Part shown: positions 34,454 to 40,847 of the stretch, one piece after another
Layout: the number at the start of each line of letters is the position of its first letter
How positions within the stretch are numbered: the first letter of the stretch is position 1
Source of the DNA: Bacteroidota bacterium
Lineage (GTDB): Bacteria; Bacteroidota; Rhodothermia; Rhodothermales; Bin80
Assembly (NCBI GenBank): GCA_026709065.1
Contig: JAPOTS010000122.1
Location: forward strand, 1 to 40,847
Direction: 5' to 3'
DNA: 40,847 nt
Program-made: the position numbers and the translations under genes
Notes under the pieces: generated by a model
Seen by the model: only the letters and a program-made list of their open reading frames with translations
Told to the model about the DNA's origin: nothing
The model's database searches: none

Positions 34454-36475
34454 ATGAGTAGAATTAATATCGGACGAGCCGTTCAGAATATTGTAGGCAA
34501 AACTGAACCTTATTCTGCACTTGTTGAGTTGGCTGTGAACGCCGTAGAGTCCATTGAAGAAGCTGGCCACCGTGACGGTTGTGTTACCATACGAGTACTG
34601 CGTAGCGATCAAATCAGTATAGACCAAGCTCTACCTGATGTGGTCGGGTTTGAAGTTGAGGATAATGGTATTGGATTTAATCGGGAGCATCTTCAATCAT
34701 TTGACACCCTTTACACAGACCTTAAGATCCAGCGGGGAGGTAAAGGATTTGGCCGTTTTGTGTGTTTGAAACATTTCAAAAAATTTTCAGTCCATAGTGT
34801 ATATGAAAGTGAACATCAGTTTTTCTTTCAAAAATTTCACATGGGAGAAGATCACGATATTATACACAACCCAGAACATGGTCCAAGTGAGATAAAGAAA
34901 ACAGGAACAACCGTAACTATCCGTCATCTACGTAGTGGTTCCTTCCCCGACAAAAAGCTTGATACTATAGCAAAGGTTCTGCTTCAGCGCATTCTTCCGT
35001 TTTTTCTTTCCCATCAAGAAAGATTCCCCAAAATTATCCTTTGTGAGGACTCAAGTGTGACTCAAGGACATCATCAATCCATTTGCCTGAATGATTTTTT
35101 AGATAATCAGATAGGGAATTTCTTGGAGAGACTAGAACCTGACAATTCTACGTTTTCATTAACAACGAACACTGGTGATCAAAAGCATTATGATTTTTCA
35201 GTATACATCTATAAGCTTTATACCCCTAGAAACTGGACAAATCGTATTAGCCTTGTTGCTCACAAGCGTGAAGTATTACGTACGCAACTATCTGACCATA
35301 TTCCAGAATTTCAAGATGCCTTTGACGAAGACAGTGGCCAAGGCGAACTTCGAAAATACATCATCAAGGCATATGTATGTAGTGATTATCTTGATGAAAA
35401 TGTATCGGTGGAGCGAGGAGGATTTAGATTCAAGAAACACCCTGATATAGAAAATCCAATTGGGCGTTTACAAATTGAAGAAAAGGTTTCCCAGATTGTT
35501 AAGAGTGCTCTTGGGTCCGACATCACGACTCGTGAAGATCAAAACATAAAAACCTTTCAAGATTATGTTGACCATCAGGCTCCATGGCATAAACGAACTT
35601 TTGCCAATGCTGATCTATCTAAGTTGCCCTACAGACCTACTGAAGAGCAAATGGAAGTGCATCTTCGCAATGTAGGTTTTCAAAGAGAATTGGATCTTAA
35701 GACTCGAGTAAAGAAAATGATGTCAGATGTTGATTTTAACTCAACAGATCACGATTTAACAGACATCGTTAATGATATTTCTGATTCTAGTAAGGAGAAA
35801 CTCGCCGAGTACGTTGTATTTCGTAAAATCATTCTTGATCTATTCAAGAAAAACCTCGGTTTAACAGATAATGGACATTATTCTTATGAACGAGTTCTTC
35901 ATGATATCATTTTTCGGCGAAAAGGAGATACGGATTCTATTTCTTACGAAGATCATAATTTATGGCTGATTGATGAGCGTCTCAATTTTACTAGCTATGT
36001 TGCATCCGATAAACCACTTGGTGCTGGAAATCAATTAAGCCCTGATATTTTGGCTTTTAATCGGGCTCACATGTTTAGAGGTGATAATGTTAAAAGCAAT
36101 CCGATCACCATTTTTGAATTCAAGCGACCTCAAGAAGATGCTTTTGCAAATCCTTCATCGCGAGAAGACCCAGTTACGAAAATTGTACGTTATGTAAATG
36201 ATATCAGGGCAGGTAAATTCAAGACACCCGATGGGCGACCTATTGAGGTTACAAACCATACTCCCGCCTACGGTTTTGTTGTTTGTGATATTACTCCCAA
36301 AGTTCAGGAATGGCTCCGCTATATCAAAGATTTTCGAGATCTACCCGACAACTTGGGTTGGTATCGATGGTATGACAACAACAGTCTTCTAATTCAAGTC
36401 ATTAAATGGGAGAAAATTTTACAGGATGCTGAGATTCGTAATAAGATTTACTTCAAAAAATTAGGCTTAGCCTAA
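34454..36475 (+). CDS. Solitary GHKL ATPase with C-terminal PD-(D/E)XK-like nuclease domain
   Basis: I take the ATG at 34454 (673 residues); the frame is open from an upstream TTG. The N-terminus is a GHKL ATPase: N-box VELAVNAVESIEE (around Asn29), G1 box EDNGIGF (69-75) and G2 loop GGKGFGRF (95-102). The middle is helical, with VSVERGGFRFKKHP, and has no motif I can name. The C-terminal part contains NLWLIDERLNFTSYVASDKP (a block I recall from several uncharacterised defence-type GHKL proteins), then SPDILAF (Asp531) and FEFKRPQ (Glu555, Lys557), matching a PD-(D/E)XK core. This suggests a DNA-cleaving, ATP-gated effector. Unlike the ATPase-nuclease at 14448-16502 it has no methyltransferase neighbour, and their sequences look only distantly alike. 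It lies beside a group II intron relic. Antiphage function is inference. Confidence 0.8.
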   Translation: MSRINIGRAVQNIVGKTEPYSALVELAVNAVESIEEAGHRDGCVTIRVLRSDQISIDQALPDVVGFEVEDNGIGFNREHLQSFDTLYTDLKIQRGGKGFGRFVCLKHFKKFSVHSVYESEHQFFFQKFHMGEDHDIIHNPEHGPSEIKKTGTTVTIRHLRSGSFPDKKLDTIAKVLLQRILPFFLSHQERFPKIILCEDSSVTQGHHQSICLNDFLDNQIGNFLERLEPDNSTFSLTTNTGDQKHYDFSVYIYKLYTPRNWTNRISLVAHKREVLRTQLSDHIPEFQDAFDEDSGQGELRKYIIKAYVCSDYLDENVSVERGGFRFKKHPDIENPIGRLQIEEKVSQIVKSALGSDITTREDQNIKTFQDYVDHQAPWHKRTFANADLSKLPYRPTEEQMEVHLRNVGFQRELDLKTRVKKMMSDVDFNSTDHDLTDIVNDISDSSKEKLAEYVVFRKIILDLFKKNLGLTDNGHYSYERVLHDIIFRRKGDTDSISYEDHNLWLIDERLNFTSYVASDKPLGAGNQLSPDILAFNRAHMFRGDNVKSNPITIFEFKRPQEDAFANPSSREDPVTKIVRYVNDIRAGKFKTPDGRPIEVTNHTPAYGFVVCDITPKVQEWLRYIKDFRDLPDNLGWYRWYDNNSLLIQVIKWEKILQDAEIRNKIYFKKLGLA

Positions 36476-36929
36476 CTTGGCTTCTTCAATTAGTTAGCGT
36501 TCACGCAATTGATTTGATTTCAATGGTATTTAGATGATCCAATGTTGGGATTTACTCAGCATGTGCTCTTAGGTTTTGTGGAAAAATAATGTGTCAAAGA
36601 TCTAAGTAACGCGGCAAAAATGTTGAACCAACCCTAAGCCGAAGAGATTGAACTTTATTCATTTGATCAAATGCACATAACAGTTGTGGGCAATCTGAGT
36701 AATGAATCAATAACTGCAAAGATAATGAAGGCCCGAAAAGTAGGATATATAAAACATTGATCATAAGTGATTGGTTTGTTCCTAAAGCGGCACAGATTTA
36801 GGGGGAAGGAGTTGGAGTTTTGAAAATATATTCATCTCATCACTTTAAGTAACGGAAACTATCTATATTATGGTTGGTTAGATTCTGTATCTCCAAGAGA
36901 TTTCTTTTAATTTAACTTTTTTTACTGTA
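36476..36929. other. Intergenic stretch with a short open frame
   Basis: No intact gene. A 29-codon frame at 36671-36760 (MHITVVGNLSNESITAK, then IMKARKVGYIKH) continues open upstream for 11 codons back to a TAA. It has protein-like composition and resembles a truncated C-terminus. The remainder is AT-rich. No promoter or terminator is obvious after the preceding ATPase-nuclease gene. Confidence 0.3.
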
Positions 36930-37066
36930 GTACCGTTCTCCCCCCTGTATTGGTGCTCAAAGGCACTGACTCTCTACTGGACGTTATCAACGGCACTCCC
37001 TGGGGCACAGATCCCCCCCGGGTGCTCAAAGGCACAGGGGGCGCTTGGTTGCTCCCAGGGAGGTAC
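36930..37066. other. GC-rich structured element with repeated short hairpins
   Basis: In AT-rich DNA this stretch is strikingly GC-rich and self-complementary. GGTGCTCAAAGGCAC occurs twice (36952-36966 and 37021-37035), each a GTGC/GCAC hairpin. CCCCCTGT (36941-36948) pairs exactly with ACAGGGGG (37034-37041). GTACC at 36930 pairs with GGTAC at 37062. CTCCC-A-GGGAG forms another hairpin near 37052. Nested pairing around two identical loops suggests a structured RNA or a small repeat element. It lies between an ATPase-nuclease gene and the end of metK. No known RNA family was recognised (not tmRNA, RNase P or SRP RNA). Confidence 0.45.
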
Positions 37067-37233
37067 CCTAACTAATGATGTAAAACCGCTTTAACTGATA
37101 AGAAGCCGTTTTAATACAGGGATGTCTCAAGAAAAAAAGAAAAGTTCAAACGACTTTAATTTTTCATCCCCTGCTTACTTATAAATCATCACAACTTCAC
37201 AACGCCTACAATATACAGGGGGATAATGGACAT

Positions 37234-37251
37234 ATATCAAATATTTGATAT
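37234..37251. repeat. Perfect 18-bp palindrome
   Basis: ATATCAAATATTTGATAT is exactly self-complementary. It lies about 150 bp downstream of metK in a gene-free region that also holds an imperfect hairpin near 37083-37113 (AAAACCGCTT with AAGCCGTTTT). It could bind a dimeric regulator or be chance in AT-rich DNA. Confidence 0.35.
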
Positions 37252-37408
37252 TAGATAGGTTGCAAGATCCAATTCGGCATCACTATATAATTCCCTTACT
37301 AGTCAGCAATGTGCTCCTGTCAATTGATTAGCCCCTAATTCCTCTGATGATTTACGCATCGTGCGCTCACATAGATTTAATAATTACCGTCAATTAAACA
37401 GTCTAATT

Positions 37409-38590
37409 TTAGTTTGCAACCCTAACTAACTCATCCACGGCATCTGCACGCTCCCATGGAAAACAAGATCTTCCAAAATGACCATAAGCAGCGGTTTGTT
37501 GATAGATTGGGCGTTTCAAATCTAGCCGTTCAATGATACCCGTTGGGCGGAGATCAAACGTATCCTTAACAATCTGCGTAAGGTCAAAGTCGGATAACCC
37601 TTTTCTTACGGTCCCAGAAGAGTCTACAAAGATAGACACTGGTTCAGGCTCTGCAATCGCGTAAGAAATTTGGATTTCCACCATATCGGCGAGTTTGGCT
37701 GCAACAAGATTTTTTGCAACATAGCGCGCAGTATATGCAGCGGAGCGATCTACTTTTGAAGGATCCTTGCCACTAAAAGCTCCTCCACCATGTGCACCCC
37801 GTCCTCCGTAGGTATCAACGATAATTTTCCGACCAGTCAAGCCAGCATCTGCATGAGGACCGCCGAGCACAAAGGGACCAGCCCGATTGACAACGAGTTG
37901 AGTTTGATCATCAATCAGGCTTGGATCAATAATACGCCCGAGTAAATGGGTTTCAATATCTTTTTTTATCTGCTGACGATCAACACCTTTGTCATGCTGT
38001 GTGGCAATGATAATTGTATCAACGCGTTTCGGGATTCTTCCTGTAGAATCATATTCAATCGTAACCTGACTTTTTGAATCTGGTCGCAGATAAGGCATAA
38101 TGTCTTCATTTTTGCGGATATTGGCCAATTCTTGAACAAGCCTGTGTGCATAAATCAAAGGCATTGGCATGAGGGTCTCAATACCATCTTGAATACCTTC
38201 AAATTCTCTACAGGCAAATCCAAACATCATGCCCTGATCACCAGCCCCGAGCTCATCTTTGTCAACTCCCACATAAATATCTGGGCTTTGTCCGTGAATT
38301 AGATCAATAATCTCAACAGTATCCCAACAGAAATCAAGATCCTTATGTGTGTATCCGATTTCGTGAATGACCTTTCGAACAATCCTTTCAAGCTCGGTCT
38401 TGTCTATCGGAGCACTTGAGCGAGTTTCTCCTGCTAAAACAACATGATTTGAAGTCACTAAGGTTTCAACTGCAACCCGACTTTCTGGGTCATGACGGAG
38501 ATATTCATCCAAAATCGCATCCGAAATCTGATCACAAACTTTATCTGGATGACCTTCAGAAACAGATTCAGATGTAAAAAAATAAGCCAT
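37409..38590 (-). CDS. metK: S-adenosylmethionine synthetase
   Basis: This enzyme condenses methionine and ATP into S-adenosylmethionine. All family landmarks are present in the 393 residues: SESVSEGHPDKVCDQISDAILD (residues 8-29), the ATP-binding hexapeptide GAGDQG (115-120) within GAGDQGMMFGFA, the glycine-rich GGGAFSGKDPSKVDRSAAY loop (about 266-284) and the C-terminal TAAYGHFGR. Length is normal (about 380-400). The gene is alone, with about 930 bp of gene-free DNA downstream and acpP divergent 274 bp upstream. No SAM riboswitch was recognised in the leader, though a TATACT-like -10 lies near 38638 on its strand. Its product feeds the methyltransferases in this window. Confidence 0.97.
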   Translation of the reverse strand: MAYFFTSESVSEGHPDKVCDQISDAILDEYLRHDPESRVAVETLVTSNHVVLAGETRSSAPIDKTELERIVRKVIHEIGYTHKDLDFCWDTVEIIDLIHGQSPDIYVGVDKDELGAGDQGMMFGFACREFEGIQDGIETLMPMPLIYAHRLVQELANIRKNEDIMPYLRPDSKSQVTIEYDSTGRIPKRVDTIIIATQHDKGVDRQQIKKDIETHLLGRIIDPSLIDDQTQLVVNRAGPFVLGGPHADAGLTGRKIIVDTYGGRGAHGGGAFSGKDPSKVDRSAAYTARYVAKNLVAAKLADMVEIQISYAIAEPEPVSIFVDSSGTVRKGLSDFDLTQIVKDTFDLRPTGIIERLDLKRPIYQQTAAYGHFGRSCFPWERADAVDELVRVAN

Positions 38591-38813
38591 TAACTACGTT
38601 TAATTGAAAGCTATCGCAAAAATGATAAAAAACGCATAGTATACATTGGGACACTTTTCCCTAAAGATTTATGTCTGATCAAGAGGGATTTTTAAAGATG
38701 CTTTAATGGAAATAGAACAGATTTATCTTTATTCGGGTTTAATCATTTCTTTTACTGCAGATCTTTGTTTTTGTTCAAATTGGGTTATTTGCCGTAAATT
38801 AGTTGTTTCATGT

Positions 38814-38832
38814 CCGCAATCTTTCATTGCGG
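38814..38832 (+). promoter_or_regulatory. Hairpin in the acpP leader
   Basis: CCGCAAT and ATTGCGG form a perfect 7-bp stem with a CTTTC loop, followed by an AT-rich TTAAATAAA stretch, 32 nt before the acpP ATG. It may affect initiation, stabilise the mRNA, or serve as a weak terminator or operator. Confidence 0.35.
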
Positions 38833-38864
38833 TTAAATAAATTAGCATTCATCATACATTAATC

Positions 38865-39101
38865 ATGTCAATACTTGCAGATAAGGTCAAGGCAATCGTG
38901 GTAGATAAATTGGGGGTTTCAGAGGATTCAATTTCTCCTGAAGCTTCTTTCACCGATGATTTAGGTGCAGATTCTCTTGACACCGTTGAGTTAATCATGG
39001 AGTTTGAGAAGGAGTTTGAAATCAGCATCCCAGATGAGGATGCTGAAACCATTGCTACTGTTGGAAATGCAATAGATTATCTCACAGAGAAAACCGGATA
39101 A
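38865..39101 (+). CDS. acpP: Acyl carrier protein
   Basis: A small, acidic, highly expressed carrier of 78 residues. [20 protein letters not shown] contains Ser37, where 4'-phosphopantetheine attaches; the preceding DDL and the acidic helix II bind fatty-acid synthase enzymes. fabF follows in the same direction after about 22 bp, the classical acpP-fabF order. A perfect 7-bp hairpin lies in the leader. metK is divergent upstream. The ATG is preceded by AT-rich sequence and no Shine-Dalgarno, as for most genes here. Confidence 0.98.
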   Translation: MSILADKVKAIVVDKLGVSEDSISPEASFTDDLGADSLDTVELIMEFEKEFEISIPDEDAETIATVGNAIDYLTEKTG

Positions 39102-39123
39102 TTTTCTCCATTAAGACTTGGGC

Positions 39124-40392
39124 ATGGCATATCTAAGTAAGCCGCGCCGCGTTGTTGTCACTGGAATGGGGGCATTGACCCCCATTGGAAATTCACCCAC
39201 TGAATTTTGGGAGAATTTATTAGGCGGGCAAAGTGGTGCTGCGCCGATCACCTATTTTGATACAGAGCATTTTGCTACGAAATTTGCATGTGAACTCAAG
39301 GGGTTTGACCCTCTTGACTTCATGGATCGTCGTGACATGCGAAAAATGGATCCATTTGCCCAATTTGGGCTAGTTGCAGCAATCCAGGCTGTGACTGACT
39401 CAGGGCTTGACCCCGAAAAGATGTCACAAGAGCAGCGAGATCGTGTAGCGGTGATAGTCGGGAGCGGAATTGGAGGAATACAGGTTTTTTTAGAACAGAC
39501 AGCCGCTTACATTGATAAGGGACCGCGTCGCATTTCTCCCTTCTTTATTCCAAAATTGATCCCAGATATCGTCAGCGGTCACATCTCAATTCACTATCAG
39601 TTCCGAGGTCCAAATTACTGTGCTGTCAGTGCATGCGCTACGGGAAACAACAACATCAGTGATGGATTCATGATGTTGCAACGTGGAATGATTGATGTGG
39701 CATTATGTGGTGGAGCCGAGGCTGCCGTCAGTGAAGTAGGAATTGGTGGCTTCAACGCACTTCGGGCTTTATCTACCCGCAATGACCAACCAGTAACTGC
39801 TAGTCGCCCGTTTGACAAAACCCGTGATGGGTTTGTATTAGGAGAGGGGGCAGGAATTCTGATTTTGGAAACATTAGAACATGCCAAGAAGCGTGGAGCC
39901 CGCATCTATGCAGAACTAATTGGAATCGGAATGAGTGGAGATGCCCATCATATCACAGCCCCCGACCCCGATGGAAAAGGGGCTACCCTCGCTATGAAAA
40001 ATATGTTATCTGATGCTAAGATCTTGCCAGAGGATGTAGATTACCTCAACATGCATGGGACTTCTACCCCGCTTGGAGATATTGCAGAAACAAAATCAGT
40101 TAAGGAAGTTTTTGGGCAACATTCCTACAAAATGAGTCTTTCCTCAACAAAGAGTATGACGGGCCATTTGTTAGGCGCGGCAGGTGCGGTTGAGGCAATT
40201 GCTACCATCAAAGCAATATGTAACGATATCGTTCCACCTACCATAAATTTTGTCCATCCTGACGCAGAGTGTGATTTGAATTACACCTTCAATCAACCCC
40301 GAAAACGACCCATCAATATAGCCGTATCTAACGCCTTCGGATTTGGTGGCCACAACACCTCGGTTGCATTTCGGAAGTATACCGATTCGTAG
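39124..40392 (+). CDS. fabF: 3-oxoacyl-[acyl-carrier-protein] synthase II
   Basis: This cytosolic condensing enzyme elongates acyl-ACP with malonyl-ACP in fatty-acid synthesis. The thiolase-fold catalytic triad is present: Cys in SACATGNNN (about residue 171), His in MHGTSTPLGD and His in KSMTGHLLGAAGA. The N-terminal RRVVVTGMGALTPIG and C-terminal NAFGFGGHN glycine-rich motifs are typical. The frame is open from a TTG at 39118, but the ATG at 39124 gives MAYLSKPRR followed by the family start, and I prefer it (422 residues). It is in an operon with acpP. The usual next gene rnc (RNase III) is not found directly after it; a low-confidence short frame and two strong hairpins occupy that place instead. 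Confidence 0.96.
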   Translation: MAYLSKPRRVVVTGMGALTPIGNSPTEFWENLLGGQSGAAPITYFDTEHFATKFACELKGFDPLDFMDRRDMRKMDPFAQFGLVAAIQAVTDSGLDPEKMSQEQRDRVAVIVGSGIGGIQVFLEQTAAYIDKGPRRISPFFIPKLIPDIVSGHISIHYQFRGPNYCAVSACATGNNNISDGFMMLQRGMIDVALCGGAEAAVSEVGIGGFNALRALSTRNDQPVTASRPFDKTRDGFVLGEGAGILILETLEHAKKRGARIYAELIGIGMSGDAHHITAPDPDGKGATLAMKNMLSDAKILPEDVDYLNMHGTSTPLGDIAETKSVKEVFGQHSYKMSLSSTKSMTGHLLGAAGAVEAIATIKAICNDIVPPTINFVHPDAECDLNYTFNQPRKRPINIAVSNAFGFGGHNTSVAFRKYTDS

Positions 40393-40462
40393 ATTCGGTC
40401 TGCTTTCTTTCTGTGGTAACGCTGGAAGGCTTCCGAAAATGATCGGATGAGTTCGTCCTACC

Positions 40463-40732
40463 ATGTTGAGAACATCAGGCCTTTCTCAACTATTGGTGGA
40501 TTCAAATCAGATCTCCTCTGATGGGCAGATAGAGTTGGGGGTTGTTTCAAATCTTGTTGAAACAACCCCGCGGGTGCCCATCAAGATACCCGCCTCTTTA
40601 TTGTTGGGATCTACATACTTTTTACGCACATATGAAGAATCACAAAGCATGCTGGTTGAAAATGAAGCACGGAATGCACTTCCTCGCCGATCTTCTGTAG
40701 ATGAGACAAGTCTCCTTCAGGGTCAATTTTAA
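40463..40732 (+). CDS. Doubtful 89-residue hypothetical protein
   Basis: The frame begins MLRTSGLSQLLVDSNQ, 70 bp after fabF, and ends in TAA. I recognise no motif, signal or domain. The composition is reasonable and the frame is longer than most chance frames in this AT-rich DNA, but it contains two strong hairpins (40538-40569 and 40570-40593) that would be unusual inside an ordinary coding sequence. A short unknown protein and an untranslated structured region are about equally likely. Confidence 0.3.
   Translation: MLRTSGLSQLLVDSNQISSDGQIELGVVSNLVETTPRVPIKIPASLLLGSTYFLRTYEESQSMLVENEARNALPRRSSVDETSLLQGQF
40538..40569. repeat. Perfect 13-bp hairpin downstream of fabF
   Basis: GGGGTTGTTTCAA pairs exactly with TTGAAACAACCCC across a 6-nt loop (ATCTTG). 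This is a stronger stem than any other in the window. No T-run follows it directly; the next hairpin (40570-40593) begins immediately. It may act in termination or mRNA 3'-end protection of the acpP-fabF transcript, or as an RNA gene element. Confidence 0.55.
40570..40593 (+). terminator. Possible terminator hairpin following the 13-bp stem
   Basis: GCGGGT and ACCCGC form a perfect 6-bp GC-rich stem with a 12-nt loop, followed by CTCTTTATT. The trailing T-rich stretch is weak, so intrinsic termination of the acpP-fabF operon is possible but not certain. It is adjacent to the 13-bp hairpin with no spacing. Confidence 0.35.
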
Positions 40733-40847
40733 TGATGACTCTGGGTAGATCCTTGTTACGTCCACTATTGTATACTTAACTGCATCGCTGGGTTACCGAA
40801 CGCTCATAAAGTTTCCGACATAGACCGAAGAGGACCTGTCATCCAAA

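Larger units (their letters stand above)
40393..40847. other. Region downstream of fabF with two tandem hairpins
   Basis: No firmly supported gene is present in this final 455 bp. Apart from a doubtful 89-codon frame (40463-40732), the notable content is a pair of adjacent stem-loops at 40538-40593. The last 110 bp show stops in all frames. rnc, which often follows fabF, is absent from this stretch. Confidence 0.4.

Noticed and set aside
1-40847. tRNA genes, CRISPR arrays, and SAM, SAH or cobalamin riboswitches
   Set aside because: No T-loop GGTTCGANNCC-type sequence, no regularly spaced repeats, and no recognisable riboswitch core before metK, ahcY or the TonB receptor.

Overview
The window looks like chromosome from a moderately AT-rich member of the Bacteroidota/Rhodothermota group. 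This is inferred from a C-terminal type IX secretion (T9SS) sorting domain on a giant metallopeptidase (27443-31444), a PorV/PorQ-family outer-membrane protein (8635-9765), a TonB receptor paired with an HmuY-like lipoprotein (9953-12849), and a general lack of Shine-Dalgarno sequences before host genes. Species cannot be named from the sequence. No tRNA, rRNA or CRISPR array was recognised.

Layout. Left edge (1-4363): a truncated AAA-type ATPase with a 14-bp perfect inverted repeat directly before its start codon, a sodium/solute symporter, a small membrane-anchored unknown protein, and intergenic DNA with gene relics. Housekeeping block (4364-12849): uvrC coupled to a methylmalonyl-CoA epimerase with an unexplained C-terminal extension, rsmB, the PorV-like protein, then a probable haem-uptake pair behind a palindromic operator candidate. 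Defence island (13159-18928): a cytosine-5 DNA methyltransferase translationally coupled (GTGA overlap) to a GHKL ATPase fused to a PD-(D/E)XK-type nuclease, with a divergent DUF262-HNH (GmrSD-like) modification-dependent nuclease beside it. A 1.3-kb relic zone follows.

Middle (20255-31444): ferredoxin-NADP reductase, a WD40 gene stub, a YVTN beta-propeller, a Nudix hydrolase, RNase D, 7Fe ferredoxin, adenosylhomocysteinase and the T9SS-exported M36/M4-like peptidase. Mobile/defence block (31717-36475): a decayed group II intron with a multiply broken reverse transcriptase, a DUF2911 gene with a frameshift at a G-run, and a second, solitary GHKL ATPase-nuclease fusion. Right edge (36476-40847): a GC-rich structured element in AT-rich intergenic DNA, metK, the acpP-fabF operon, and two strong tandem hairpins downstream.

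How parts connect. MetK makes S-adenosylmethionine, which the cytosine methyltransferase and RsmB consume, and AhcY removes the S-adenosylhomocysteine formed. FdxA and the ferredoxin reductase are plausible redox partners. PorV belongs to the T9SS machinery that would export the large peptidase. The best candidates for a poorly described system are the two GHKL-ATPase/nuclease fusions, one with a methyltransferase partner and one alone, lying about 18 kb apart. Several intergenic stretches contain broken reading frames, suggesting a genome with substantial gene decay.
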